Assembly (NCBI RefSeq): GCF_000382705.1
Contig: NZ_ARQE01000003.1
Location: forward strand, 434,001-498,000
Length of the DNA: 64,000 nt
Direction of reading: 5' to 3'
Source: Aureimonas ureilytica DSM 18598 = NBRC 106430
GTDB lineage: Bacteria; Pseudomonadota; Alphaproteobacteria; Rhizobiales; Rhizobiaceae
Of the stretch, positions 36,211 to 44,640 are shown one piece after another. Made by a program: the position numbers and the translations under genes. The notes under the pieces were generated by a model, which was not told the DNA's origin, made no database searches, and worked only from the letters and a program-made list of their open reading frames with translations. Position 1 is the first letter of the stretch; every line of letters begins with the position of its first letter.

Positions 36211-36236
36211 CCATGGCCGGACGCATCCGGCCATGG
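36211..36236. terminator. Perfect hairpin between the sugar operon and rnhA
   Basis: CCATGGCCGGA-CGCA-TCCGGCCATGG, an 11-bp perfect stem with a 4-nt loop, 14 bp after the last gene of the sugar operon. Likely terminator of that operon or mRNA 3' stabiliser; no T-run on the minus strand. Confidence 0.6.
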
Positions 36237-36249
36237 TCGTTCTTCCCGA

Positions 36250-37197
36250 TCAGAACGGGCTGTCGGGATAGTAGAAGGTCTTGGCGTTGTCGGGCGTCAC
36301 CAGCGTCGAGCCGATCACGAACTTGCCGGAGACCGGCGCCTTGGACACGAGGCCGAGCGCCGTGACCTCGATCGCGGTGGCGATCATGGCCGGCGGATAG
36401 GTGACGTTGGCGGGGATCATCGCGTCGCCGTCCATCGTGCGCTTGATCATCTCCTTCATGCCCGCGCCGCCGAGCACGAACTTGACGTCCTTGCGGCCCG
36501 CCGCCTCGATCGCGGCGAGAACGCCGACGGCCATGTCGTCGTCCGACGCCCAGACCGCGTCGATCTGCGGGTATTTCGACAGGAAGTCCTGCATCACCGT
36601 GAAGGCGGTGTCGCGGTTCCAGTTGCCGTGCTCCATGCCGAGGATTTCGACATTCTTGCCCTCGACGGCCTTCTGGAAGCCCTCGACGCGCTCGTTGTCG
36701 ATCGTGGTCGGAATACCGCGCAGGACGACGATCTTGCCGCCCTCGGGCAGTTTCGAGGCCATGAACTCGCCCGACACGCGGCCGAAGCCCGGATTGTCGC
36801 CGGCGACATAGAGATTCTCGATGCCGGGAACCGACAGGCCGCGATCCACCACCGTCACCCAGGCGCCGGAGGCCTTCACGTTCTGCACCGGGCCGGTCAG
36901 CGGCTCGGACTCGAAGGGCAGCACCACCAGCGCGTCGATCTTGCGGGTGGCCAGCATGTCCTCGATGTCGTTGACCTGCTTGGCCGGGTCGGAGGCGGTG
37001 GCCAGCACGAAATCGAGCTGGGGATAGGTCGCCTTCATCTGCTCGATCGAGCTTTGCGCGAAGTAGTTCATGCCGCCGGCCCAGCCATGGGTCGCGGCGG
37101 GAATGGACACGCCGACCACCTTCTTGGCCGCGTCCTGCGCCCAGGCGGGCACGGACAGGGCAAGGGTGAGCGCAAGCGCGGGCAGAAGATGTTTCAT
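36250..37197 (-). CDS. Sugar ABC transporter substrate-binding protein (RbsB-like)
   Basis: 315-residue periplasmic binding protein with signal peptide MKHLLPALALTLALSVPAWA. GGAGGAA lies upstream of the ATG. The fold type is the ribose/galactose (peripla_BP_4) group: VVGVSIPAATHGWAGGMNYF at the first strand, PFESEPLTGPVQNVKASG, and WASDDDMAVGVLAAIEAAG in the second lobe. It is the last gene of a LacI-started operon, 25 bp after the permease. The ligand is probably a monosaccharide or cyclitol; the DD(D)-motif lobe is compatible with inositol or ribose but not diagnostic. Confidence 0.93.
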   Translation of the reverse strand: MKHLLPALALTLALSVPAWAQDAAKKVVGVSIPAATHGWAGGMNYFAQSSIEQMKATYPQLDFVLATASDPAKQVNDIEDMLATRKIDALVVLPFESEPLTGPVQNVKASGAWVTVVDRGLSVPGIENLYVAGDNPGFGRVSGEFMASKLPEGGKIVVLRGIPTTIDNERVEGFQKAVEGKNVEILGMEHGNWNRDTAFTVMQDFLSKYPQIDAVWASDDDMAVGVLAAIEAAGRKDVKFVLGGAGMKEMIKRTMDGDAMIPANVTYPPAMIATAIEVTALGLVSKAPVSGKFVIGSTLVTPDNAKTFYYPDSPF

Positions 37198-37222
37198 GGT
37201 GGTTCCTCCCGAGGATGCCGGC

Positions 37223-38209
37223 TTATCGGCCGGCTTTGCTTTCACGCTGCAGCACCACAGCGAGAACGATGATGGCCCCCTGAATCGCGCCGTTGAGATA
37301 GGGCGAGACGAAGTCCGTGAGATTGAGGAGATTGCCGATCAAGGACAGGATCAGGACGCCGATCACCGTGCCCCAGACCCGGCCGAAGCCGCCTTTCAGC
37401 ACCGTGCCGCCGATGATCACGGCGGCGATCGCCTCCAGCTCCCAGAGAAGGCCGGTGGCCGACGAGGCCGAGCCGAGGCGCGGCACGTACATGATGGTGG
37501 CGACGCCGACGAGAAGGCCGAGCGCGGCATAGGTGGCGAGGCGCACGCGGGCGACGCGCACCGAGGCGTATCTGGCGACCTGGTCGTTGGAGCCGATCGC
37601 CGCGCAATGGCGGCCGAAGGCCGTGGAGCGCATGACGATCTCGCCGACGATCACCACGACCGCGAAAACGATGATCGGCCAGCTCACCCCGAAGACGCCG
37701 CCGTAATAGACCGGCTGGTAGAAGGAGCGCAGGCTGAAGTCGAGCGACAGCGTGCCGCCATTGGCGAGCCAGGTGACGAGGCTTCGATAGATGCCCATCG
37801 AGCCGAGCGTGACGATGAAGGCCTCGATGCCGAGCCGGGTGATGAGAAGCCCGTTCAGAAGCCCCGCCGCCAGACCCGCCAGAAGCGCCACGCCCATGCC
37901 GAGAAGCACGATGGGCACGCCCACGCCGAGTTCGGGCAGCGCCTTGTTCATGACGAGGATCATCAGCCCGGCGATGAAGGCCGCCATGGAGCCGACCGAC
38001 AGGTCGAGCCCGCCGGCGGTGATGACGAAGGTCATGCCGACCGCGATGATGCCGATGAAGGCCGAGCGGGCGAGAACGTTGGTGACGTTGTCGAAGCTCA
38101 GGAAGTTCGGGTTGAGGAGCGCGCCCGCCACCACGAGGAGGACGAGGGCGAGGATCGGCCCGACGACGCTCATGGCGATGCGGCGCTGCGCCTTGGCGGG
38201 CTCGGTCAT
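37223..38209 (-). CDS. Sugar ABC transporter permease (RbsC-like)
   Basis: 328-residue membrane permease of the BPD_transp_2 class with about ten helices. Typical motifs: ALLNPNFLSFDNVTNVL, GMTFVITAGGLDLSVGSM (about 57-74), and GGFGRVWGTVIGVLIL near the C-terminus. Start overlaps the ATPase stop (ATGA). It forms a homodimeric channel with the 38206 ATPase. Confidence 0.94.
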   Translation of the reverse strand: MTEPAKAQRRIAMSVVGPILALVLLVVAGALLNPNFLSFDNVTNVLARSAFIGIIAVGMTFVITAGGLDLSVGSMAAFIAGLMILVMNKALPELGVGVPIVLLGMGVALLAGLAAGLLNGLLITRLGIEAFIVTLGSMGIYRSLVTWLANGGTLSLDFSLRSFYQPVYYGGVFGVSWPIIVFAVVVIVGEIVMRSTAFGRHCAAIGSNDQVARYASVRVARVRLATYAALGLLVGVATIMYVPRLGSASSATGLLWELEAIAAVIIGGTVLKGGFGRVWGTVIGVLILSLIGNLLNLTDFVSPYLNGAIQGAIIVLAVVLQRESKAGR

Positions 38210-39723
38210 GCGGTGGTCTCTCCTCCCGTTGTCAGCGGCGCCACCCCCATGGCCAGCCGCACGATGCTGTCTTCGGTGGCGTCGGCCCCGAGTTCCCCGA
38301 CGATCCGCCCGTGGCGCATCACGAGGACACGGTCGGCAAGGCCGATCACCTCCTGCATTTCCGACGAGATCACGACGATGGCCCGGCCTTCGGCCGCGAG
38401 GCGCCGGATGAACTCGTACATCTGCTGCTTGGTGCCGATGTCGATGCCGCGCGTCGGCTCGTCGATGACGAGAATGCGCGGGTCGGCGAGCAGCAGCTTG
38501 GCAAAGAGCAGCTTCTGCTGATTGCCGCCCGACAGATTGCCGACGAGCGCCCCGCGATGGCCGCGAATGTCGAAATCTGCGATGGCCTGCGTCAGCGCCC
38601 GCTCCTCGGCGCGGGTGTCGATGAGGCCCCGGCCGAACTTCTCCAGCGCCTGCAGCGTCAGGTTCTCGCGCATCCCCTTGGACAGGAGAAGGCCGCGCGT
38701 CTTGCGGTCCTCCGTCAGGTAGCAGAGGCCGAGCGCCTGCGCCTGCCAGGGATGCTCGATGCGCGCGGGTCTGTCGAAGACGCGCACCGTGCCGCTCGCG
38801 GGGCGAAGGCCGCACAGGCCCTCGAACGTCTCGGTGCGGCCCGAACCGATGAGGCCGGCGACGCCGAGAATCTCGCCCCGCCGCAGCGTGAAGCCGACAT
38901 CATCAGAGAAGCCGGGCACGGAAAAGCCCGAGACCTCCAGCGCCAGATCGCCCGGCGTGCCGCGCTTGGGCGGAAAGAGGTCCGACATCTCGCGCCCGAC
39001 CATGGCATTGGCCATGGCGTGCTGGTCGAGCTCGGCCGCCGGCCCGGTCCAGACCACGCGCCCGTCGCGCATGATGGTGAGGTCGTCGGCGATCTCCTCC
39101 ACCTCGTCCAGCTTGTGGGAGGTGAAGAGCACGGCGGTTCCCGCCTCGCGCAGGGCGCGGACCTGCCGCAGGAGAACCGCCGTCTCGGCCCGCGTCAGCA
39201 CCGCCGTCGGCTCGTCCATGACGAGGACGCGCGTGTCGCGCAGCAGGGCCTTGGCGATCTCCACCATCTGCTTGTCGGAATTGGAGAGCGTGGCGACGCG
39301 CCGCTCCGTGTCGGCGCGGCAGTCGAGCCGGTCGAGCAGTTCGCGGGCGCGCCGGCGCATGGCCGGCTTGTCGAGAAGCCAGCCGCGCTTCAGCTCGCGG
39401 CCGAGAAAGATGTTCTCCTCGACGCTCAGCTGTTCGGCGAGGTTGAACTCCTGGTGGATCATGGAGATGCCCTGCGCCTCCGCCTCGCCCATGGAAGCGA
39501 AGGCGACCGGCCGGCCGTCGAGACGCACCTCGCCCGACGAGGCGGACTGGTAGCCCGCCAGGATCTTCATCGTGGTGGACTTGCCGGCCCCGTTTTCGCC
39601 GATCAGCGCATGGACGCGGCCCGGCCGAAGCTGGATGTCCACCTTGTGCAGGACCTCGATCGGGCCGAAGCTGCGGCTGACCTGCCGCAGCTCCAGCACC
39701 GGAGCGGCTAGAGCGTCACCCAT
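38206..39723 (-). CDS. Sugar ABC transporter ATP-binding protein, tandem cassettes (RbsA/MglA-like)
   Basis: 505-residue fused double ATPase. Cassette 1 has GENGAGKSTTMKIL (about 38-51), signature LSNSDKQMVEIAKAL and VLVMDEPTAVL. Cassette 2 has the degenerate GLIGSGRTETFEGL typical of the family, LSGGNQQKLLFAKLL and ILVIDEPTRGIDIG. Its first 16 bp overlap the end of the Gfo/Idh gene, a sign of translational coupling. Confidence 0.94.
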   Translation of the reverse strand: MGDALAAPVLELRQVSRSFGPIEVLHKVDIQLRPGRVHALIGENGAGKSTTMKILAGYQSASSGEVRLDGRPVAFASMGEAEAQGISMIHQEFNLAEQLSVEENIFLGRELKRGWLLDKPAMRRRARELLDRLDCRADTERRVATLSNSDKQMVEIAKALLRDTRVLVMDEPTAVLTRAETAVLLRQVRALREAGTAVLFTSHKLDEVEEIADDLTIMRDGRVVWTGPAAELDQHAMANAMVGREMSDLFPPKRGTPGDLALEVSGFSVPGFSDDVGFTLRRGEILGVAGLIGSGRTETFEGLCGLRPASGTVRVFDRPARIEHPWQAQALGLCYLTEDRKTRGLLLSKGMRENLTLQALEKFGRGLIDTRAEERALTQAIADFDIRGHRGALVGNLSGGNQQKLLFAKLLLADPRILVIDEPTRGIDIGTKQQMYEFIRRLAAEGRAIVVISSEMQEVIGLADRVLVMRHGRIVGELGADATEDSIVRLAMGVAPLTTGGETTA

Positions 39724-40853
39724 GCCGCGTCGCCTCCCGACGATCGCACGCAGGCGTCGATGAAGCGCATGCCCGCAAGCCCTTCCTCGAGGCCCGGCAA
39801 CACGTCCAGCACCGGATCGCGCCCGCCCCCTTGCGCCGCGCGGATCGCCGCGGCAGCGCCCGCATAGAGATTGGCAAAGCCCTCGAGATAACCCTCCGGG
39901 TGGCCGCCCGGCGTGCGGCTGACCGCGTTGGCGGCCTCCGACGCGCCCGCGCCGCGCCGCGTCAGCAAGCGCTTGGGCTCGCCGAAGGGGGTGAACCAGA
40001 GATAGTTCGGGTCCTCCTGCGCCCATTCGAGGCCGCCCTTTTCCCCGAAGACGCGAAGCCGCAGCCCGTTCTCGCAGCCGGGCGCGACCTGGCTGCACCA
40101 GAGCATCCCGCGTGCCCCGCCCGCAAAGCGCAGCATGACATGGGCGTTGTCGTCCACCCGCCGGCCGGGCACGAAGCTTTGCAGGTCGGCCGAGAGCTTT
40201 TCCACCGTGAGGCCGGTGACGAAGCAGGCGAGATTGTGGGCATGCGTGCCGATATCGCCGATCGAGCCGCCCGCGCCGGAGCGCTCGGGGTCGGTGCGCC
40301 ATTCGGCCTGCTTGTTGGTGCCGGTCTCTTCGCTCGCCTCGGTCAGCCAGTCCTGCGCATATTCCACCTGCACGACGCGGATCGTGCCAAGATCGCCGGC
40401 CGCCACCATCTCGCGCGCCTGCCGGATCATCGGATAGCCGGTGTAATTGTGCGTGAGGATGAAGAGGGCCTTGGAGGCGCGCACGGCGGCTTCGAGCTCG
40501 GCCGCCTGCGCCATGGTGGCCGTCAGCGGCTTGTCGCAGATCACATGGATGCCGCGCTTCAGGAAGGCCGCCGCCGCCGCGCCGTGGACATGGTTGGGCG
40601 TGACGATCGACACGGCCTCGATCCCGTCGGGGCGCGCGGCCTCGGCTTCCGCCATCGCCTCGAAACTCTCATAGGAACGCGCGGGGTCGAGCCCGAGCGC
40701 CTCGCCGCTTTCGCGCGCGCGTTCGGGGGTGGAGGACAAGGCGCCCGCCACCAGCTCGAACTCGCCGTCGATGCGCGCGGCGATGCGGTGCACCGCGCCG
40801 ATAAAGGCGTCCTTGCCGCCGCCGACCATTCCCAGTCTGATGCGCGCCATCAC
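39708..40853 (-). CDS. Gfo/Idh/MocA family oxidoreductase
   Basis: 381-residue NAD(P)-dependent dehydrogenase. The N-terminal Rossmann motif is RLGMVGGGKDAFIGAVHRIA (residues 5-24). EAVSIVTPNHVHGAAAAAFLKRG and CDKPLTATMAQAAELE (about 95-110) provide the catalytic Lys of the EKP-like motif (DKP here), and GSIGDIGTHAHNLACFV (about 193-209) provides the His. Members oxidise or reduce sugars and cyclitols, for example myo-inositol 2-dehydrogenases or glycoside 3-dehydrogenases. Coupled by overlaps to the TIM-barrel gene upstream and the ABC ATPase downstream. Confidence 0.92.
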   Translation of the reverse strand: MMARIRLGMVGGGKDAFIGAVHRIAARIDGEFELVAGALSSTPERARESGEALGLDPARSYESFEAMAEAEAARPDGIEAVSIVTPNHVHGAAAAAFLKRGIHVICDKPLTATMAQAAELEAAVRASKALFILTHNYTGYPMIRQAREMVAAGDLGTIRVVQVEYAQDWLTEASEETGTNKQAEWRTDPERSGAGGSIGDIGTHAHNLACFVTGLTVEKLSADLQSFVPGRRVDDNAHVMLRFAGGARGMLWCSQVAPGCENGLRLRVFGEKGGLEWAQEDPNYLWFTPFGEPKRLLTRRGAGASEAANAVSRTPGGHPEGYLEGFANLYAGAAAAIRAAQGGGRDPVLDVLPGLEEGLAGMRFIDACVRSSGGDAAWVTL

Positions 40854-41905
40854 GAGATCCCCAGCATGCGGCGGTTGGCGACGTCGTCCGTGCCGCCATC
40901 GGCGAAATCGTCGAAGGCGCGTTCGGTGACGCGGATGATGTGGTCACGGACGAAGGCGGCGCCTTCGCGCGCGCCGTCCTCGGGATGCTTCAGGCAGCAT
41001 TCCCATTCCACCACGGCCCAGCCGTCGAAATCATTGGCCGCCATCTTGGAGAAGATCGCGCCGAAATCGACCTGCCCGTCGCCCAGGCTCCGGAAGCGTC
41101 CGGCCCGGTTCACCCAGGGCTGGAACCCGCCATAGACGCCCTTGCGCCCGGTCGGATTGAACTCGGCGTCCTTCACATGGAACATCCGAATCCGGTCCTT
41201 GTAGATGTCGATATGGTCGAGATAGTCGAGGCACTGGAGCACGTAGTGCGAGGGGTCGTAGAGCATGCAGGCCCGCGCGTGGCGGCCCGTCCGCTCCCAG
41301 AACATCTCGTAGCTGTCGCCGTCGTGCAGGTCCTCGCCCGGATGGATCTCGTAGCAGACGTCCACGCCGCACGCCTCGGCATGGTCGAGGATCGGCCGCC
41401 AGCGGCGCGCCAGTTCGTCGAAGGCGGTTTCCACGAGGCCGGCCGGGCGCTGCGGCCAGGGGTAGACGAAGGGCCAGGCGAGCGCGCCCGAGAAGGTCGC
41501 ATGCGCGCCGATGCCCATGTTGCGCGAGGCGGTGAGCGCTTGTTTGACCTGATCCACGGCCCATTCCTGCCGGGCCTTCGGATTGCCGCGAACTTCCGGC
41601 GCCGCGAACCCGTCGAAGGCCTCGTCATAGGCCGGGTGAACGGCGACGAGCTGGCCCTGAAGATGGGTGGAGAGTTCCGTGACCTCGACGCCGTTGGCCT
41701 TGGCGACACCCTTGAACTCGTCGCAATAGTCGCGGCTTTCGGCGGCTTTCGCCAGATCGATCAGCCGCGCGTCCCAGCTCGGCACCTGAACGCCGGCATA
41801 GCCGCAATCGGCCGCCCATTTCGTGATCGCGTCCCAGGAGTTGAACGGAGCGGCGTCGCCCGCGAACTGCGCCAGAAACAGCGCCGGTCCCTTGATCGTC
41901 TTCAA
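40850..41905 (-). CDS. Sugar phosphate isomerase/epimerase family TIM barrel (IolE/eliminase-like)
   Basis: 351-residue AP-endonuclease-2-fold TIM barrel. Metal-ligand motifs: CYEIHPGEDLHDGDS (Glu, about 186), MLYDPSHYVLQ (Asp/His, about 217), MFHVKDAEF (His, about 244) and VVEWECCL (Glu, about 299). The family includes IolE inositol dehydratase-type enzymes and 3-keto-glycoside eliminases/hydrolases that work with Gfo/Idh partners. The stop overlaps the Gfo/Idh start by 4 bp, which supports a two-step oxidation plus dehydration/elimination pair. Confidence 0.9.
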   Translation of the reverse strand: MKTIKGPALFLAQFAGDAAPFNSWDAITKWAADCGYAGVQVPSWDARLIDLAKAAESRDYCDEFKGVAKANGVEVTELSTHLQGQLVAVHPAYDEAFDGFAAPEVRGNPKARQEWAVDQVKQALTASRNMGIGAHATFSGALAWPFVYPWPQRPAGLVETAFDELARRWRPILDHAEACGVDVCYEIHPGEDLHDGDSYEMFWERTGRHARACMLYDPSHYVLQCLDYLDHIDIYKDRIRMFHVKDAEFNPTGRKGVYGGFQPWVNRAGRFRSLGDGQVDFGAIFSKMAANDFDGWAVVEWECCLKHPEDGAREGAAFVRDHIIRVTERAFDDFADGGTDDVANRRMLGIS

Positions 41906-41996
41906 TGCGTCCTCCCCGCAAGATGGATGATGAGCGCGCGCCGGAGCGATCCGGCCGCGCGTGAGCCCTGCGCCGGGCGCGCCTTGCGGGCGCCGC

Positions 41997-43046
41997 TCAC
42001 GAGGCCTTCTCCGCCGCCCGGCCGGCGCCGGGCAGGTTGTCCTTGAGATAGATGGTCGGCACGATCTCGGTCGCGGGCGGGGCCTGCCCGTCGGCGAGCG
42101 CGCGCATCGCGTCGAGCGCCCGGGCGATCTCCTCGGCCGGCTTCTGGTCGATCACGGCGTCGATCAGCCCCTTTTCCAGCGCCGCCCGGCTATAGGGCGT
42201 GAGTTCGTGCAGAATGGCGAAGGGGCGCGGCCCCGGCAGCGTGCCGACGAGATCGATCAGCGCGCGATTGCCGGCGCCGATCGAGTAAACGCCCGAAATC
42301 GCCCCGTCGCTTCGCAGCGCTTCGCCCAAGCGCTCGCGCATCGTGTCGGGCTGGTCCTGCACCTCGATCGGCGGAAGAAGGTCCAGCCCCGCTTCCGGCG
42401 CGCCCATGACCTCGCGCGCGCCTTCCAGCCGCTCGCGGTGATCGCGCACGCCCATCGTGCCGAGCACGAGGAGAACGCGGCCCGTGCGGCCGCGATGCGC
42501 CATGCGCATGAGCCGGCCGGCGGTGCGCCCGGCCACGCGGTTGTCGATCCCGACATAGAGGCTGCGCGCGTCGCTCGCCGTGTCGGACACGAGCGTCACC
42601 ACCGGAATTCGAAGCGCGGCGAGCCGGGCGATGGCCGCCGTCAGCGCGGGCGAATCCGCGCCGACCACGGCCGCGCAGTCGCATTCGCCCGGCTCCAGCC
42701 GGTTCAACTCGGCCGCCAGCCGTTCGGCGTCGAAGGCCGGCACGTCGCGACAGGTGACGAGAAAGCGATCCGTCGCGCGCCCCGCCGCCTCGCCAAGGAG
42801 CGTTTCGCGCAGGACCGAAAAGAAGCCGTGCTCGCCGCGCGGCAGGAAGAAATGAAAGCGATAGCTCCGCCGCCGCGACAGGTTCGCGGCATGGATGTCC
42901 CGGATGTAGCCCAGTTCGTGAATGGCGTGCTGGACGCGCAGGACAGACTTCTCCGCTACGCCGCCACGCCCGTTCAGAACGCGATCGGCGGTCGAATAGC
43001 TGACACCAGCGGTCCGCGCCACGTCGTGCAACGTGGGGCTTCGCAT
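41997..43046 (-). CDS. LacI family transcriptional regulator
   Basis: 349-residue regulator opening the sugar operon. The HTH reads TLHDVARTAGVSYSTADRVLNGRGGV (outline, residues 5-30). The hinge is followed by YRFHFFLPRGEHGFFSVL, a type seen in inositol/ribose-linked LacI members (with GVYSIGAGNRALIDLV near the C-terminal lobe). Start taken at 43046, where GGAGGAAATC lies 4 nt upstream; an ATG at 43097 is less likely. It precedes the TIM-barrel gene by 91 bp on the same strand, so it may be co-transcribed and self-regulating. Confidence 0.92.
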   Translation of the reverse strand: MRSPTLHDVARTAGVSYSTADRVLNGRGGVAEKSVLRVQHAIHELGYIRDIHAANLSRRRSYRFHFFLPRGEHGFFSVLRETLLGEAAGRATDRFLVTCRDVPAFDAERLAAELNRLEPGECDCAAVVGADSPALTAAIARLAALRIPVVTLVSDTASDARSLYVGIDNRVAGRTAGRLMRMAHRGRTGRVLLVLGTMGVRDHRERLEGAREVMGAPEAGLDLLPPIEVQDQPDTMRERLGEALRSDGAISGVYSIGAGNRALIDLVGTLPGPRPFAILHELTPYSRAALEKGLIDAVIDQKPAEEIARALDAMRALADGQAPPATEIVPTIYLKDNLPGAGRAAEKAS

Positions 43047-43369
43047 GGATGATTTCCTCCCGGCGCCGACTATCGAAGGCAGACTGACAGACGTCAATCA
43101 TGATCGCGGAGGAGGCCCGGTCCGCGCCCGTCCAAAATGAGGTGACGCGACCAGATTGCGCCGGCGTCTCACGCGGCTTTGATCGAAAGCGCGCTCCCGA
43201 AGGCCTCTTAGAGCCGAGGATAGAACCCTGCGGCGGAGAGCCGGCGAGGGATTTTCGTTCCCGGCAAGGCGCCGAGCGGAGGCGATGCAGCGCATCGGCG
43301 AGCATCGGCAACGATGATCGGGGACGGAAAGACCCGGCGGATCGACCCGAAGGGTTTTGTCCCCGGCTC
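43047..43369. other. Intergenic region holding repeat copy A
   Basis: 323 bp without a gene. 43240-43302 carries an element also found at 47981-48056: GCCGGCGAGGGATTTTC, then CCGGCAAGGCGCCGAG, then GCATCGGCGAG. The LacI promoter should be within the first 150 bp. Confidence 0.5.
43240..43302. repeat. Dispersed intergenic repeat, copy A
   Basis: Three blocks shared in the same order with copy B (47981-48056): GCCGGCG-GGGATTTTC (43240-43256), CCGGNAAGGCGCCGAG (43261-43276) and GCATCGGCGAG (43292-43302). Both copies lie just outside the TetR-pao gene block, one on each side. Confidence 0.5.
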
Positions 43370-43957
43370 TTAGCCGGCGTTCGGCAAGCGCAGCCCGTCC
43401 ACGAACACGTCGATGAGGCGCATCGTGCCGGCTTCCCAGCCGGGCTGGCGGCCCATGAGGCAGAGGCCGATCAGCGTCTGGAGGAGATCGTCCGGCCCGA
43501 TATCGGGGCGGATCGCGCCGCTCGCGACCGCGCGGCCCAGGAGAAGGTCGATCGCGGCGGTGAGATGGCGCAGCGAATAGGCCTGGAGGTCGGAGGCGCC
43601 GTCCATCGCGATCGCGAGCGCGCTCAACATGCCCCGCTTCGTCGCCACCATGCCGACCCCGGCGTGAAGCCATTGCCGCAGGGCCGCGACCGGCTCCTCG
43701 GCATCCGTGAGTTGCCGGGCGAGATCCGTCAGCTGGTCCACCTCGCGGCGATAGACCGCCTCGAACAGCGCCTCGCGCGTCGGAAAATGGCGATACAGCG
43801 TCCCGATGCCGACGCCCGCGCGCCGCGCCACCGCTTCCAGGCTCGCCCCCTCCCCGCCGGCGCGGAACACGTCCGCCGCCGCCACGAGAAGCCGCTCGCG
43901 GTTCTTCAGGGAATCGGCGCGTGGCTTGCGCGTTGCCTTGGTCGCCTCCGGTGCCAT
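43370..43957 (-). CDS. TetR family transcriptional regulator
   Basis: 195-residue repressor. The N-terminal HTH (RERLLVAAADVFRAGG, ASLEAVARRAGVGIGTLYRHFPTRE, in outline, residues 20-63) is canonical. The C-terminal ligand-binding domain is helical. Start at 43957 (AGGA just upstream) begins with a Lys/Arg-rich tail typical of the class. It is divergent from the pao operon with a perfect palindrome between them, so it very likely represses that operon until an aldehyde or related inducer binds. Confidence 0.92.
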   Translation of the reverse strand: MAPEATKATRKPRADSLKNRERLLVAAADVFRAGGEGASLEAVARRAGVGIGTLYRHFPTREALFEAVYRREVDQLTDLARQLTDAEEPVAALRQWLHAGVGMVATKRGMLSALAIAMDGASDLQAYSLRHLTAAIDLLLGRAVASGAIRPDIGPDDLLQTLIGLCLMGRQPGWEAGTMRLIDVFVDGLRLPNAG

Positions 43958-43988
43958 CTTCCTGTTTAGAACTCCTCGACACTTGTAA

Positions 43989-44005
43989 ACGGAGGGGCCC
44001 TCCGT
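43989..44005. promoter_or_regulatory. TetR operator palindrome
   Basis: ACGGAGGG-G-CCCTCCGT, perfect 8-bp arms around one base, 31 bp upstream of the TetR start. It is immediately followed by the AT-rich TATATTTATATG, a good -10-like region. It can control both divergent genes. Confidence 0.7.
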
Positions 44006-44127
44006 ATATTTATATGCAAGGCTTGGGACCTGGTTCGTCCCGCCCGCGCAATGCTCGACGACTCCGCCGTTCGCCAGGGGGCGCGGCGCTCGCCATTCCA
44101 TTCGACATATACTGAACGGGGGACCGC

Positions 44128-44640
44128 ATGAACCCGACGATCCATCTGACGATCAACGGCGAAAGGCGGGCGATCGCGATCGACGATCCGCGCGTGACGC
44201 TGCTCGACCTCCTGCGCGAGCGCCTCGATCTCACCGGCACCAAGAAGGGCTGCGATCGAGGCCAATGCGGCGCCTGCACGGTGCTGGCGGACGGGCGGCG
44301 GATCAATTCCTGCCTGGCGCTGGCACTGAGCTTCGACGGCGCGGCGATCACCACGATCGAGGGACTGGCCGGCCCGGACGGCACGCTGCATCCCGTGCAG
44401 GCGGCCTTCATCGAGCATGACGGGTTCCAGTGCGGCTACTGCACGCCCGGCCAGATCATGAGCGCGGTCGGCCTCCTGTCCGAGGGGCAGGCGGGCGACG
44501 ATCCGGAGCGGGTGCGCGAGGGCATGAGCGGCAATCTCTGCCGCTGCGCCGCCTATGCGGGGATCACACAGGCCGTTCTGGACGCGCAGGCGCGGATCGC
44601 CGGCACGAGCGCGGACACGCTTACGGAGACGGCGGCATGA
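44128..44640 (+). CDS. paoA: Molybdenum aldehyde oxidoreductase, 2Fe-2S subunit (PaoA-like)
   Basis: 170-residue electron-transfer subunit. Plant-type [2Fe-2S] Cys at 42, 47, 50 and 62; second cluster Cys at 102, 105, 138 and 140 (QCGYC, NLCRC). No twin-arginine signal precedes it, unlike E. coli PaoA, so the complex should be cytoplasmic unless exported otherwise. First gene of three, divergent from TetR. It accepts electrons from the molybdenum site and passes them to FAD. Confidence 0.93.
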   Translation: MNPTIHLTINGERRAIAIDDPRVTLLDLLRERLDLTGTKKGCDRGQCGACTVLADGRRINSCLALALSFDGAAITTIEGLAGPDGTLHPVQAAFIEHDGFQCGYCTPGQIMSAVGLLSEGQAGDDPERVREGMSGNLCRCAAYAGITQAVLDAQARIAGTSADTLTETAA

